Assembly: GCA_002343455.1 (NCBI GenBank)
Contig: DDSR01000249.1
Location: 1-5,604 of the forward strand
Length of the DNA: 5,604 nucleotides
Origin: Deltaproteobacteria bacterium UBA2385
GTDB taxonomy: Bacteria; Myxococcota_A; UBA796; UBA2385
Direction: 5' to 3'
The position numbers were made by a program, and so were the translations under genes. The notes under the pieces were generated by a model, which saw only the letters and a program-made list of their open reading frames with translations, had not been told where the DNA came from and did no database searches. This document shows positions 1 to 5,604 of this stretch, one piece after another; within the stretch, counting starts at the first letter, position 1, and every line of letters starts with the position of its first letter.

Positions 1-3000
1 GAGGCCATGCCGGGCAGGCGCTCACTCTCCAGGCGCCCGAGGCCGTCGTAGGCCCAGGTCGAGACGAGGCCGGACTCGTCGGTGTGGCGGCTCAGGCGCC
101 CGGCCCGGTCGTAGAGGTGATCCTCCTCGGTGGCGTTGGGGTGCTCGACCACGGCGAGCTGGCCGCGGATGTCGTAGCTCCAGGTGGTGGTGAAGGCCTC
201 GTCTAGGGTCTCGCTCTCCAATCGGCTGGCTGCGGTCCAGGTCCAGCTTCGGGTCTGCTCGCAGCTGCTGTCGTCGCCGAAGTCCGGCGTGCCCACGCAG
301 CTCTCGGTGCGGCGGCCGCGAGTGTCGTAGGCGTGGACGCTTCCCACCCCGTCCTGCTCTTCGGCGTAGAGCCGACCTCCCGAGGCCCAGGCCCAGCGGT
401 TCAAGACCCACTCCCCGCCACTGGCCAACGCGCTCGGGCGGCGGCGGGCGAGGGGCTGGCCGTTCCAGGCGGTGTCCAGCCAGGTCTCCACCCCGTCGGC
501 GTCTTGGGACCAGGCGGGGCTGCCGTCGGGCATCCAGTCGAAGGACTCCTGCACGACGCGGGGGCTGCCGCCGTCGTCGAACTCGATCTCGGTCAGCAGC
601 AGCCTTCCGACGTGATCGTAGAGCTTGCTGTGGACGCGGCCGTCGACGTCGGTCCAGGTCGCGAGGCGGCCGCTGTCGTCGTAGGACCAGCTCTCGGTGG
701 AGTCGTCGGGGTGCTTGCGGGACACAGGCCGGCCCAGCCCATCGGTCCAGGTCGTCGTGGCGTTGCCGTTGAGATCGGTCACCACCACCTTGGGCAGGCT
801 GCCGTCAGTGTAGACCCAGGTCTGCAGCAGGGTGGTGCTGCTGCCCTCGGTGATGCTGGCCGTCAGCGGCCGGCCCAGGTTGTCCCAGGTCCAGGTTCGC
901 TCCACGCCGCTCGGATCGATCTCCTTCTGCAGGCGATCGCCCGCCGACCAGAGACGCTCGACGGTGGGCTCGACCAGGGTCAGCGTGCTGCCCGCTTCGT
1001 AGGCGGTCAAGGAGCCCTCGGTCACCTGCCGGTGAACCCGCCCGAAGATGTCGCGCTCCAGGCGCACGGCCAAACCGTCGCCATCGGACTCGAACTCCAG
1101 CCGGCCGAGCACGTCGACCTCGACCTCGGCCAACAGCTCGCCGTCGCAGCGCAGGGTGCCGGAGAGGCCCTCGACCTGCTGCTCGCAGACGAGACCGGTG
1201 GCGTCGGTCTCCTGCTGCCCGGAGGGGCCCGACCAGGTGCTGCTCGTCTCCCAGGCCGCCTCGGAAGTGGTGACGGGGCGCTCGATGGGCGCGGGGGCCT
1301 TGTCGACCCGCAGAACCCCGAGGCGGTCGCGCCAGGTCCAGGCTCCGGCGGCCACCTCGCCCGTCGCGTAGGGGGCCGTGCGGACGCGCAGGCTGCCGTC
1401 TTCGGCGTAGCCCCACGCGCGGGTGAGCTCGGTGCCATACACGCAGCCCAGCTCGGCAGCGACGATACCGCTGCCGCCGGGGGTTCCCCCCGCGCAGTCG
1501 ACCTGCACGGTCGGTCGGCCCCACACGTCCCGGTAGAGGATGGTGACCGGGTCGGAGGCGTCGTCGCCCAGGATGCTGCCCTCGCGAGGCAGGCCGTCCA
1601 TGCGACCGTCGTCGTAGAAGCGCCGCTGCACGATGGTGGGCTGCCCCGCGCCCGGCGAGAGGCTCTGCCGGGTGACCCGACCCTGCCAGTCGCGGGTGAG
1701 GTCGAGGCTGGAGCCTTGGAAGCTCTCCGTGTCCAGGCGGCAGGCGGCGTCCCAGGTCCGGCTGGTCACCCGCCCCACCGGGTCGGTGACGCTGGTCGGC
1801 CTGCCGCAGGCGTTGCGGCTGGTGGTCGTGGTGGCGCCGTCGGGGTTGGTCAGGCTCTGCACGTCGCCGCGCTGGTACGAGACGGTGCTCTGGCGCCAGG
1901 CAGCCAGGCCCTCGCCGTACTCGCGGACCTGCTGCGGGCGGTCGAAGGAGGCGAAGTTGCTGTACTCCTCGCGCTGGAGGATGGTGCTGGAGCTGTCGGC
2001 GACGGTGCGGCTGAGCAGGCGGTAGCCGTGGGCGGTCGCGTCCAGTGTGCCCCAGGCCAGGGTGGTGGTGGTCTCGTCGCCGGCGATGTCGACGTCGCCG
2101 TGGCTGGAGATGGACGAGGGGCGGCGGGTCGTGGCGAAGGTCGTGTCGACGACCTCCATGCGGACCTCGGCGACGGTCTCGACGGGCCCCGACCAGGAGG
2201 GGTCGGTCGGTACGGCGACCTCATTGGGCAGGGTCGTGGCCAGGGCGGCGAAACCTGGGCCCGAGAAGGCGGGCAGCTCGGGGGTGAAGCCGACCTCGGG
2301 GACGTCTTCACTGGCGCCGACAAGGCCATCTTCGTCGGCGACCACGCCCCAGGTCTCGTTGTACAGCACCGGCTCCAGGCCGCTGTGCTCCCAGCCCATT
2401 GCCACCGCCAGCGGGGCCAGGCCCGGCTCGGCGCTGCTGCCATGGGCAATGCAGGCTTCGAGCAGCGCCTCTTCGTCGGGTGCGTCTTCGCCTCTCTCGA
2501 TGCTGAAGACACACTGCCGCCGAACCGGGTTGAACCAGGGCTCCAGGGTGTCGACCGTCGCGGTGCTGCCGCTCAGGTCCAAGGGCAGGTCGATCTCGGC
2601 CGAGCGGAGGTAGCCTTCATGGTCGCGGACGGTGCGCATCACCCGCTGACCGGCAATGCCCGGCGCCTGGGCGAAACGGGTGCCGGTGACCTCGCCTGTC
2701 TCGTGCTGGACCCAGGCGTCGCGGAAGCCGCGCCAACGGCCCTGCATGAAAAGGGAGCCCTCGAAGCCGTAGGTCCGCTGGCCGCGGGCGTCGGTCACCG
2801 AGGCGATCACCTCGGTCGCGAAGGGGGTTCGCTCGTTGTCGGGATGGACCAGGCTGGAGGTCCAGGACAGCGCGACCTCGCCGCCGTGGGGGGTGTGGAT
2901 GCGCGTCAGCCGTCCCCGGCGGGTCGTGAGTTCGTTGGGGTAGAGCCAGACCTCCAGGGGGTATTCTCCGGTCTCGCCCTTGCGGACGCGCAGCAGGTCG

Positions 3001-5411
3001 ACAAAGCCGTCCCCGTCGAAGTCGCCGGCCATCGTCTGGGCCATGGGGAGGGCGGGCTGGTACCAGCCTTGCGAGGCGTGGATGCCGACATAGTCGCAGT
3101 TGTCGAAGTTCCAGTTGGTGATGTCCAGCCGGGCGCAGTCGTCGAGGAGCCCCAGATCGTAGGTTCCTACGAAGCCGCCGTAGTAGGACATGCCAGGGTT
3201 CCAGGTGCGCAGCGGGACGCCCGAGCCGTCGAGGTCCAGGCTGCCGGAGTAGTCCGTCGTCACGAGCAGCCCGGCGATCGTATCCCATGCCTCGGCCGCC
3301 CCCTCCGGGTCGATATCGACGGAGTCTACGTCGTTGAACGGCTCCGGCTCCTGCATGAACACCGGCCCGGCAGACATCCCGCTGTCGACGTAGCTGCCCT
3401 GCCCGTCGCCATAGAAGATCCGGCTGATGGGGAAGACCGTCTCGTCCGGGTCGTAGATCGGGCCGAAGAGGGTGATGTCCCCATCGACTTCATTGTAGCC
3501 CCAGCAGGGATAGAACGAGTACCTGACATCGGCGATGCCGTCGCCGTTGACATCGCCGACGCGGGCCTCGCGGGCCACCCAGGTCTCCGCGTCGTAGGCG
3601 TCGTGATCCAGCGAGAACCCGGCCCAGGTTGAAGCCGACGAAGAGGTATCAAGGGGGTCGAAGGGTTCGAACCCCAGGTCGATGGTGCCGCCGAAGCCTC
3701 CGGCCCGGAAGATCAGTCCCGGCGGGCGCGCGGCGACATTCCCGTACTCGGTGTCCACGATGGCGCAGGCATCTACGGTGTCCAGCCACTCGTCCCGGGC
3801 CGCCAGCGTCGAGTCAGGATCCAAGGGCAGGACCAGGTCCGTCAGGTCGAGCAGGTCGAACCACGGCGCCTCGCCCTGGTTTCGGATCCACTGGTGGCCG
3901 GCGCTGCCGAGGCCGGTGTCCCCGTCGTCGTAGGGCTTGACGACCAGGTCCACGAAGCCGTCGCCGTCCACGTCTGCCGGCGAGGCGTTGGCGAGCAGAT
4001 CGCGGTCAAGGTCCATAAACTCCAGGTTGGCGTTCAGGCTCCGAGTGGAGCCACTCATCTCGTAGAGATCCCCGCAGAGCGGCGCTTCGTTCTCCGGCGT
4101 GGTCGGGTCATCCTCGAGGGTACTGTTACACTCCGCGGGAATTGCGATCAGCTCGGTGCGTCCGTCGCGATCGAGGTCGAAGGCCAGCCAGGCTGGATCG
4201 GCGTTGTAGACTCCCGGCGTCGGCGAGAGATCGGGAACCGAGTCGAGGAACTCCTCGTCCTCCACGAACGTCCCGGCGACGTTCTGCCAGGCGGCGAGCC
4301 CAACCACCCACAGGTCGGGCCAGGGATCGCCATCGAAGTTGACCGACAGGGGGATGAACGGGTCGTTCCAGTCCTGTGCCGGGCCTTCGGCGAGTGGTTC
4401 CTCATCTGGGGCCTCGAACGCGGGCTCCTCCCCGGCATATTCGAAGCAGCCCAGCTCGCGCTGCTCCTCGGCGTCGTCCGGATTGACCGCCACGACCCGC
4501 TTGAGCAGACTCAGGCCGTCGTGGTTCAAGACGCTGGTGTCCTCGCCCGCGCAGGCCCCGCCCTCGGCCTCGTCGGCGTAGTGCAGGTCGTAGCGCCCGA
4601 CCTTCACGCCGCTCAGGCCGAAGACCTCCACGCGCGAGAGCCGCCAGGCGCTGGCCCGGACCCTGCCCCCGCGAGCCTGGGCCCGCACATCGGGGCGCAG
4701 CTCGTAGTTGAAGCGGACTTCGGCTTGGCCTTCGTTGTAGCGGATCTTCGTCGGGTAGCGCTCCCAGGCAGGGTTTGCGAGGTCTCCGGCGCTGGCACCG
4801 GAGCCCGTACACGGCGAGCCGTACTCGTACTCGATGCGGTTGCCGCTGGGGTCTTGCACGCTGCTGAGGTGCCAGGCCGTGATGCCGGTCACGCTGCCCG
4901 GCGCCCCGTCGCAGGAGGCGTTCTCGCCTTCGGCCTGCCACTCGAAGGCACGCGACCAGGAGGTCCAGGGGTGGGCCTTGCCTCCCCAGGTCCAGGTCCA
5001 GCCGTCTTGCTTGGCCGTCCAGAAGGTGTGGGAGCCGCTGACGGTCATCCATGTGAAGCGCCGGTCCGGGGCGGACTGCGGCACGCGAGCGAGCGTGGTC
5101 CCCGGTTCGTCGACCAGCAGCTCCCCGTCCACCCGGTACAGGTCGCTGCTGTCCATCGCCGGCGTGCCCTCGGTGGCCGAGACGCGCTCGATGCGGGAGA
5201 GGCCGTCAAGCCGCCAGCCGTGGCCCAGGAGGCCGTCGCCTACGCTGTGGTCGGCGACCAGGCGAAGCTCTGGCTGCGTGCCTCGCGGTCCGGGGGGGAG
5301 CTCGATCTCGATGACGTGCTCGTAGCCGCCTCGGGAGAGGCCAGCGGCGTGCGCGGAAGGCGAGGTGGTGGCCAGGGCGGCAGCAAATAGCGAGCAAGCA
5401 AGGCGGTTCAT
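1..5411 (-). CDS. Giant exported SpvB / FG-GAP / RHS-repeat protein (TcB-like), 3' end missing
   Basis: The frame is open from ATG (5411..5409) to the left window edge: 1,803 codons plus two bases of the next, with no stop or frameshift seen. Order of parts: signal peptide (1-22); SpvB-like domain (about 24-330) with LPPGPRG, LLGHGWRL and DPSGN; propeller region with calcium-type Asp loops near 360, 412, 480, 620, 726 and 797; TcdB-middle-like segment (about 820-945) with HGGE at 842 and RWRGF at 892; acidic linker; RHS/YD repeats (about 1175 onward) such as YDDSGRL at 1577 and YDRAGRL at 1767. In known Tc-toxin B and RHS proteins this architecture builds a shell enclosing a C-terminal toxin. 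Export is inferred from the signal peptide. The 5411 start is preferred because GGAG lies 7 bases upstream; two in-frame ATGs (5438 and 5435) are alternatives without a clear Shine-Dalgarno. An in-frame TGA at 5444..5442 bounds the gene. Family assignment is confident; function, target and C-terminal effector are unknown. Confidence 0.93.
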   Translation of the reverse strand, partial: MNRLACSLFAAALATTSPSAHAAGLSRGGYEHVIEIELPPGPRGTQPELRLVADHSVGDGLLGHGWRLDGLSRIERVSATEGTPAMDSSDLYRVDGELLVDEPGTTLARVPQSAPDRRFTWMTVSGSHTFWTAKQDGWTWTWGGKAHPWTSWSRAFEWQAEGENASCDGAPGSVTGITAWHLSSVQDPSGNRIEYEYGSPCTGSGASAGDLANPAWERYPTKIRYNEGQAEVRFNYELRPDVRAQARGGRVRASAWRLSRVEVFGLSGVKVGRYDLHYADEAEGGACAGEDTSVLNHDGLSLLKRVVAVNPDDAEEQRELGCFEYAGEEPAFEAPDEEPLAEGPAQDWNDPFIPLSVNFDGDPWPDLWVVGLAAWQNVAGTFVEDEEFLDSVPDLSPTPGVYNADPAWLAFDLDRDGRTELIAIPAECNSTLEDDPTTPENEAPLCGDLYEMSGSTRSLNANLEFMDLDRDLLANASPADVDGDGFVDLVVKPYDDGDTGLGSAGHQWIRNQGEAPWFDLLDLTDLVLPLDPDSTLAARDEWLDTVDACAIVDTEYGNVAARPPGLIFRAGGFGGTIDLGFEPFDPLDTSSSASTWAGFSLDHDAYDAETWVAREARVGDVNGDGIADVRYSFYPCWGYNEVDGDITLFGPIYDPDETVFPISRIFYGDGQGSYVDSGMSAGPVFMQEPEPFNDVDSVDIDPEGAAEAWDTIAGLLVTTDYSGSLDLDGSGVPLRTWNPGMSYYGGFVGTYDLGLLDDCARLDITNWNFDNCDYVGIHASQGWYQPALPMAQTMAGDFDGDGFVDLLRVRKGETGEYPLEVWLYPNELTTRRGRLTRIHTPHGGEVALSWTSSLVHPDNERTPFATEVIASVTDARGQRTYGFEGSLFMQGRWRGFRDAWVQHETGEVTGTRFAQAPGIAGQRVMRTVRDHEGYLRSAEIDLPLDLSGSTATVDTLEPWFNPVRRQCVFSIERGEDAPDEEALLEACIAHGSSAEPGLAPLAVAMGWEHSGLEPVLYNETWGVVADEDGLVGASEDVPEVGFTPELPAFSGPGFAALATTLPNEVAVPTDPSWSGPVETVAEVRMEVVDTTFATTRRPSSISSHGDVDIAGDETTTTLAWGTLDATAHGYRLLSRTVADSSSTILQREEYSNFASFDRPQQVREYGEGLAAWRQSTVSYQRGDVQSLTNPDGATTTTSRNACGRPTSVTDPVGRVTSRTWDAACRLDTESFQGSSLDLTRDWQGRVTRQSLSPGAGQPTIVQRRFYDDGRMDGLPREGSILGDDASDPVTILYRDVWGRPTVQVDCAGGTPGGSGIVAAELGCVYGTELTRAWGYAEDGSLRVRTAPYATGEVAAGAWTWRDRLGVLRVDKAPAPIERPVTTSEAAWETSSTWSGPSGQQETDATGLVCEQQVEGLSGTLRCDGELLAEVEVDVLGRLEFESDGDGLAVRLERDIFGRVHRQVTEGSLTAYEAGSTLTLVEPTVERLWSAGDRLQKEIDPSGVERTWTWDNLGRPLTASITEGSSTTLLQTWVYTDGSLPKVVVTDLNGNATTTWTDGLGRPVSRKHPDDSTESWSYDDSGRLATWTDVDGRVHSKLYDHVGRLLLTEIEFDDGGSPRVVQESFDWMPDGSPAWSQDADGVETWLDTAWNGQPLARRRPSALASGGEWVLNRWAWASGGRLYAEEQDGVGSVHAYDTRGRRTESCVGTPDFGDDSSCEQTRSWTWTAASRLESETLDEAFTTTWSYDIRGQLAVVEHPNATEEDHLYDRAGRLSRHTDESGLVSTWAYDGLGRLESERLPGMA
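3..188 (-). repeat. Three in-register 21-residue YD repeats at the left edge (residues 1742-1803)
   Basis: Tyr1746 (YDIRGQL), Tyr1767 (YDRAGRL) and Tyr1788 (YDGLGRL) are 21 residues apart and match the YD-repeat consensus best of all the repeats in this protein. The tract is cut by the window edge, and its regularity suggests the array continues. Confidence 0.82.
567..755 (-). repeat. Three in-register 21-residue YD repeats (residues 1553-1615)
   Basis: Asp1557 (TDGLGRP), Asp1578 (YDDSGRL) and Asp1599 (YDHVGRL) are spaced exactly 21 residues apart. The repeat body between them follows the usual turn plus two-strand pattern. This is one of the two best-conserved RHS tracts in the window. Confidence 0.8.
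1890..2576 (-). other. Acidic, poorly characterised linker before the RHS repeats (about residues 946-1174)
   Basis: No family motif is obvious here. The segment holds a Cys967/Cys987 pair enclosing a Glu/Asp-rich stretch (ERGEDAPDEEALLE), then a Pro/Glu/Asp-rich region with little regular repeat, and finally beta-like strands (TTTTLAWG, then EEYSNFASFDRPQQVREYG) that resemble a degenerate entry into the RHS repeats. It is in frame, with the same G/C-ending codon preference as its surroundings, so it looks like a lineage-specific insertion in the same protein rather than a broken gene. Confidence 0.45.
2577..2954 (-). other. TcdB-middle-like segment (about residues 820-945)
   Basis: After the last Asp loop comes the pattern GRLTRIHTPHGGEVALSW (HGG at 842-844), then TPFATEVIASV, then a Tyr-Gly-Phe strand and GRWRGFRDAW around 891-900. 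This G-LT-I-P-GG-L-W, VI-V, RGF order matches the conserved middle segment that links propeller to RHS in TcdB/SpvB-type proteins, where it begins the shell wall. Assigned by remembered family pattern, not by alignment, so boundaries are approximate. Confidence 0.65.
2967..4349 (-). other. FG-GAP/VCBS-type beta-propeller region with calcium loops (about residues 355-815)
   Basis: Integrin-like Asp loops recur: DGDPWPDL from 360, DLDRDGRTEL from 412, DVDGDGFVDL from 480, DVNGDGIADV from 620, a degenerate DLDGSG from 726, and DFDGDGFVDL from 797. The DxDxDGxxDL pattern is the calcium-binding turn of FG-GAP/VCBS repeats, which in Tc B proteins form the propeller that docks to the A-component pore. 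Spacing is irregular (52, 68, 140, 106 and 71 residues), so some blades have long insertions or loops too diverged to see. The long inter-loop segments are strongly acidic. Calcium binding is inferred from motif only. Confidence 0.78.
4422..5342 (-). other. SpvB/TcaC-like N-terminal domain (about residues 24-330)
   Basis: Residues 30-76 carry the usual opening of SpvB-type domains: alternating beta-strand hydrophobics, LPPGPRG at 38-44, PELRL at 47-51 and GLLGHGWRL at 60-68, followed by SDLYRVDGE at 89-97. DPSGNRIEYEYG (187-198) and the following YPTKIRY and RYDLHY strands continue the fold. The stretch around residues 117-155 is unusually Trp-rich (several WTW/W-x-W). In SpvB and Tc B proteins this domain precedes the propeller and forms one end of the shell. 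It has no catalytic residues I can point to; the ADP-ribosyltransferase of Salmonella SpvB is a separate C-terminal domain and is not seen here. Boundaries are estimates. Confidence 0.75.
5346..5411 (-). other. Sec signal peptide of the giant RHS protein (residues 1-22)
   Basis: Residues 1-3 (MNR) give a short positive n-region. Residues 4-16 (LACSLFAAALATT) are hydrophobic. A helix-breaking SPS is followed by A20-H21-A22, a standard AXA signal peptidase I site, so the mature protein would begin at Ala23. Cys6 lies too close to the N-terminus, with no hydrophobic stretch before it, to be a lipobox cysteine, so a lipoprotein is unlikely. The protein should cross the inner membrane by the Sec route; whether it then passes the outer membrane cannot be read from this window. 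Confidence 0.8.
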
Positions 5412-5418
5412 ATTGCAG

Positions 5419-5422
5419 CTCC
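5419..5422 (-). promoter_or_regulatory. Ribosome binding site (GGAG)
   Basis: On the minus strand GGAG lies 7 bases before the ATG at 5411. It decides the start: the upstream in-frame ATGs at 5438 and 5435 have no comparable purine-rich site at a suitable distance, and only the 5411 start puts the Asn-Arg n-region at the very N-terminus of the signal peptide. Confidence 0.7.
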
Positions 5423-5433
5423 AATCTAGCCTC

Positions 5434-5447
5434 ATCATGGATCATGG
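5434..5447. repeat. Tandem 7-bp repeat in the leader
   Basis: ATCATGG occurs twice in direct succession on the plus strand (CCATGAT twice on the minus strand), 11 bases upstream of the ribosome binding site. With neighbouring bases it produces three minus-strand ATGs just ahead of the real start; those at 5438 and 5435 are in frame with the big gene and that at 5445 is not. It may be chance or a small slippage duplication. Confidence 0.6.
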
Positions 5448-5604
5448 ACGCCCTGGAGGGCAACGGCCCCGATCCAGGACCTAGCCCAAGGACTCGGGCA
5501 CACCGAGTGGCGCGCGGGGCGTCCTGCGTCGTGTAGGTCTCCGAGTGGGCGCCTTTCCGTATCCCGAACGACGTGAGCGCCAAGATCCAGGCCTCTGGCC
5601 CGGC

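Larger units (their letters stand above)
3..1889 (-). repeat. RHS/YD repeat region (about residues 1175-1803, continuing off the left edge)
   Basis: Copies of the [Y/W]-D-x-x-G-R-[L/P/V] turn recur, with D or N at residues 1200, 1221, 1433, 1454, 1510, 1557, 1578, 1599, 1696, 1747, 1768 and 1789. Within runs the spacing is exactly 21 residues, the RHS/YD hairpin period. Between runs lie insertions, several framed by cysteine pairs. In known structures these hairpins spiral into a hollow beta-shell holding the C-terminal effector. The conserved RHS core signature and autoproteolysis site that normally end the shell do not appear before the left edge, so more repeats, and probably a variable C-terminal domain, lie outside the window. 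These are protein-level repeats; no long DNA repeats were seen. Confidence 0.88.
5412..5604 (-). promoter_or_regulatory. Leader / upstream region of the RHS gene, no gene recognised
   Basis: These 193 bases should carry the 5' untranslated region and perhaps the promoter. No convincing -35/-10 pair stands out. One inverted repeat is present (ACTCGG, 5-base spacer, CCGAGT at 5492-5508) with no T-run after it, so it is not a standard terminator. The 8-mer CCGAGTGG occurs at 5503 and again at 5541. One minus-strand frame is open from the right edge to a TGATGA at 5437..5432, which could be the tail of an upstream gene, but its translation is not recognisable and its codons do not match the main gene. 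Confidence 0.35.

Noticed and set aside
1850..2512. Other minus-strand frames inside the gene (for example 1850-2512, 4402-5052, 805-1524)
   Set aside because: They are Ser/Pro/Arg-rich frame-shifted translations of the same sequence. The main frame carries recognisable domain motifs through all of these intervals.
333..3632. A 1,100-codon plus-strand open frame (and another at 3894-5390)
   Set aside because: Both are in exact codon register with the minus-strand gene, so their stops can only arise where that gene uses TTA, CTA or TCA. Those codons are almost absent from this GC-rich gene. The plus-strand translations are low-complexity Gly/Ala/Val/Arg-rich and match no family.
4981..5000. 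Recurrent CCAGGTCC-type DNA repeats across the window
   Set aside because: On the minus strand these encode Trp-Thr-Trp and similar beta-strand motifs of the SpvB and RHS parts; the recurrence is explained by protein sequence and codon preference.
5450..5461. GCCCTGGAGGGC inverted repeat as a terminator
   Set aside because: The stem is only 5 bp with a 2-base loop and there is no T-run on either strand.
5206..5583. Minus-strand 125-codon frame with a TTG start overlapping the 5' end of the big gene
   Set aside because: It overlaps the signal peptide and SpvB coding region in another frame, its overlapping part is Arg/Pro-rich shadow sequence, and it has no recognisable domain.
5572..5604. 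Possible plus-strand GTG-started gene leaving the right edge
   Set aside because: Only about ten codons are visible, with no clear ribosome binding site and no recognisable sequence.
1..5604. CRISPR array, tRNA/rRNA, insertion sequence or integrase
   Set aside because: No regularly spaced DNA repeats, no tRNA-like arms, no transposase motifs and no terminal inverted repeats were seen on either strand.

Overview
This window is almost entirely one very large minus-strand gene. It starts at an ATG at 5411..5409, reads leftwards without a stop for 1,803 codons, and runs off the left edge, so the C-terminus is missing. The DNA is GC-rich with strong G/C preference at third codon positions. Together with a Sec-type signal peptide and an Asp-rich calcium-loop propeller, this suggests a high-GC Gram-negative bacterium. 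A myxobacterial or other deltaproteobacterial-type lineage is my best guess, but nothing here identifies the organism.

Layout from the right edge, in gene direction: 5604-5412 is a leader of about 190 bases with no recognisable gene. It holds a short hairpin, a tandem 7-bp repeat that creates two extra in-frame ATGs, and a GGAG ribosome binding site. The protein then begins with a signal peptide (residues 1-22). An SpvB/TcaC-like N-terminal domain follows (about 24-330), then an FG-GAP/VCBS-type beta-propeller region with DxDGDGxxDL loops (about 355-815), a TcdB-middle-like segment (about 820-945), a poorly characterised acidic linker (about 946-1174), and RHS/YD repeats (about 1175-1803 and beyond).

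This is the domain order of the B component of Tc (toxin complex) insecticidal toxins and of SpvB-RHS proteins. In those proteins the propeller and RHS strands form a hollow shell around a C-terminal effector. Here a Sec signal peptide is added, and cysteines occur in closely spaced pairs, so this looks like an exported or surface RHS protein rather than a classical cytoplasmic Tc component. Any RHS core motif, effector domain or immunity gene would lie left of position 1 and cannot be seen. All other long open frames in the window, including a 1,100-codon plus-strand one, are best explained as shadows of this gene.
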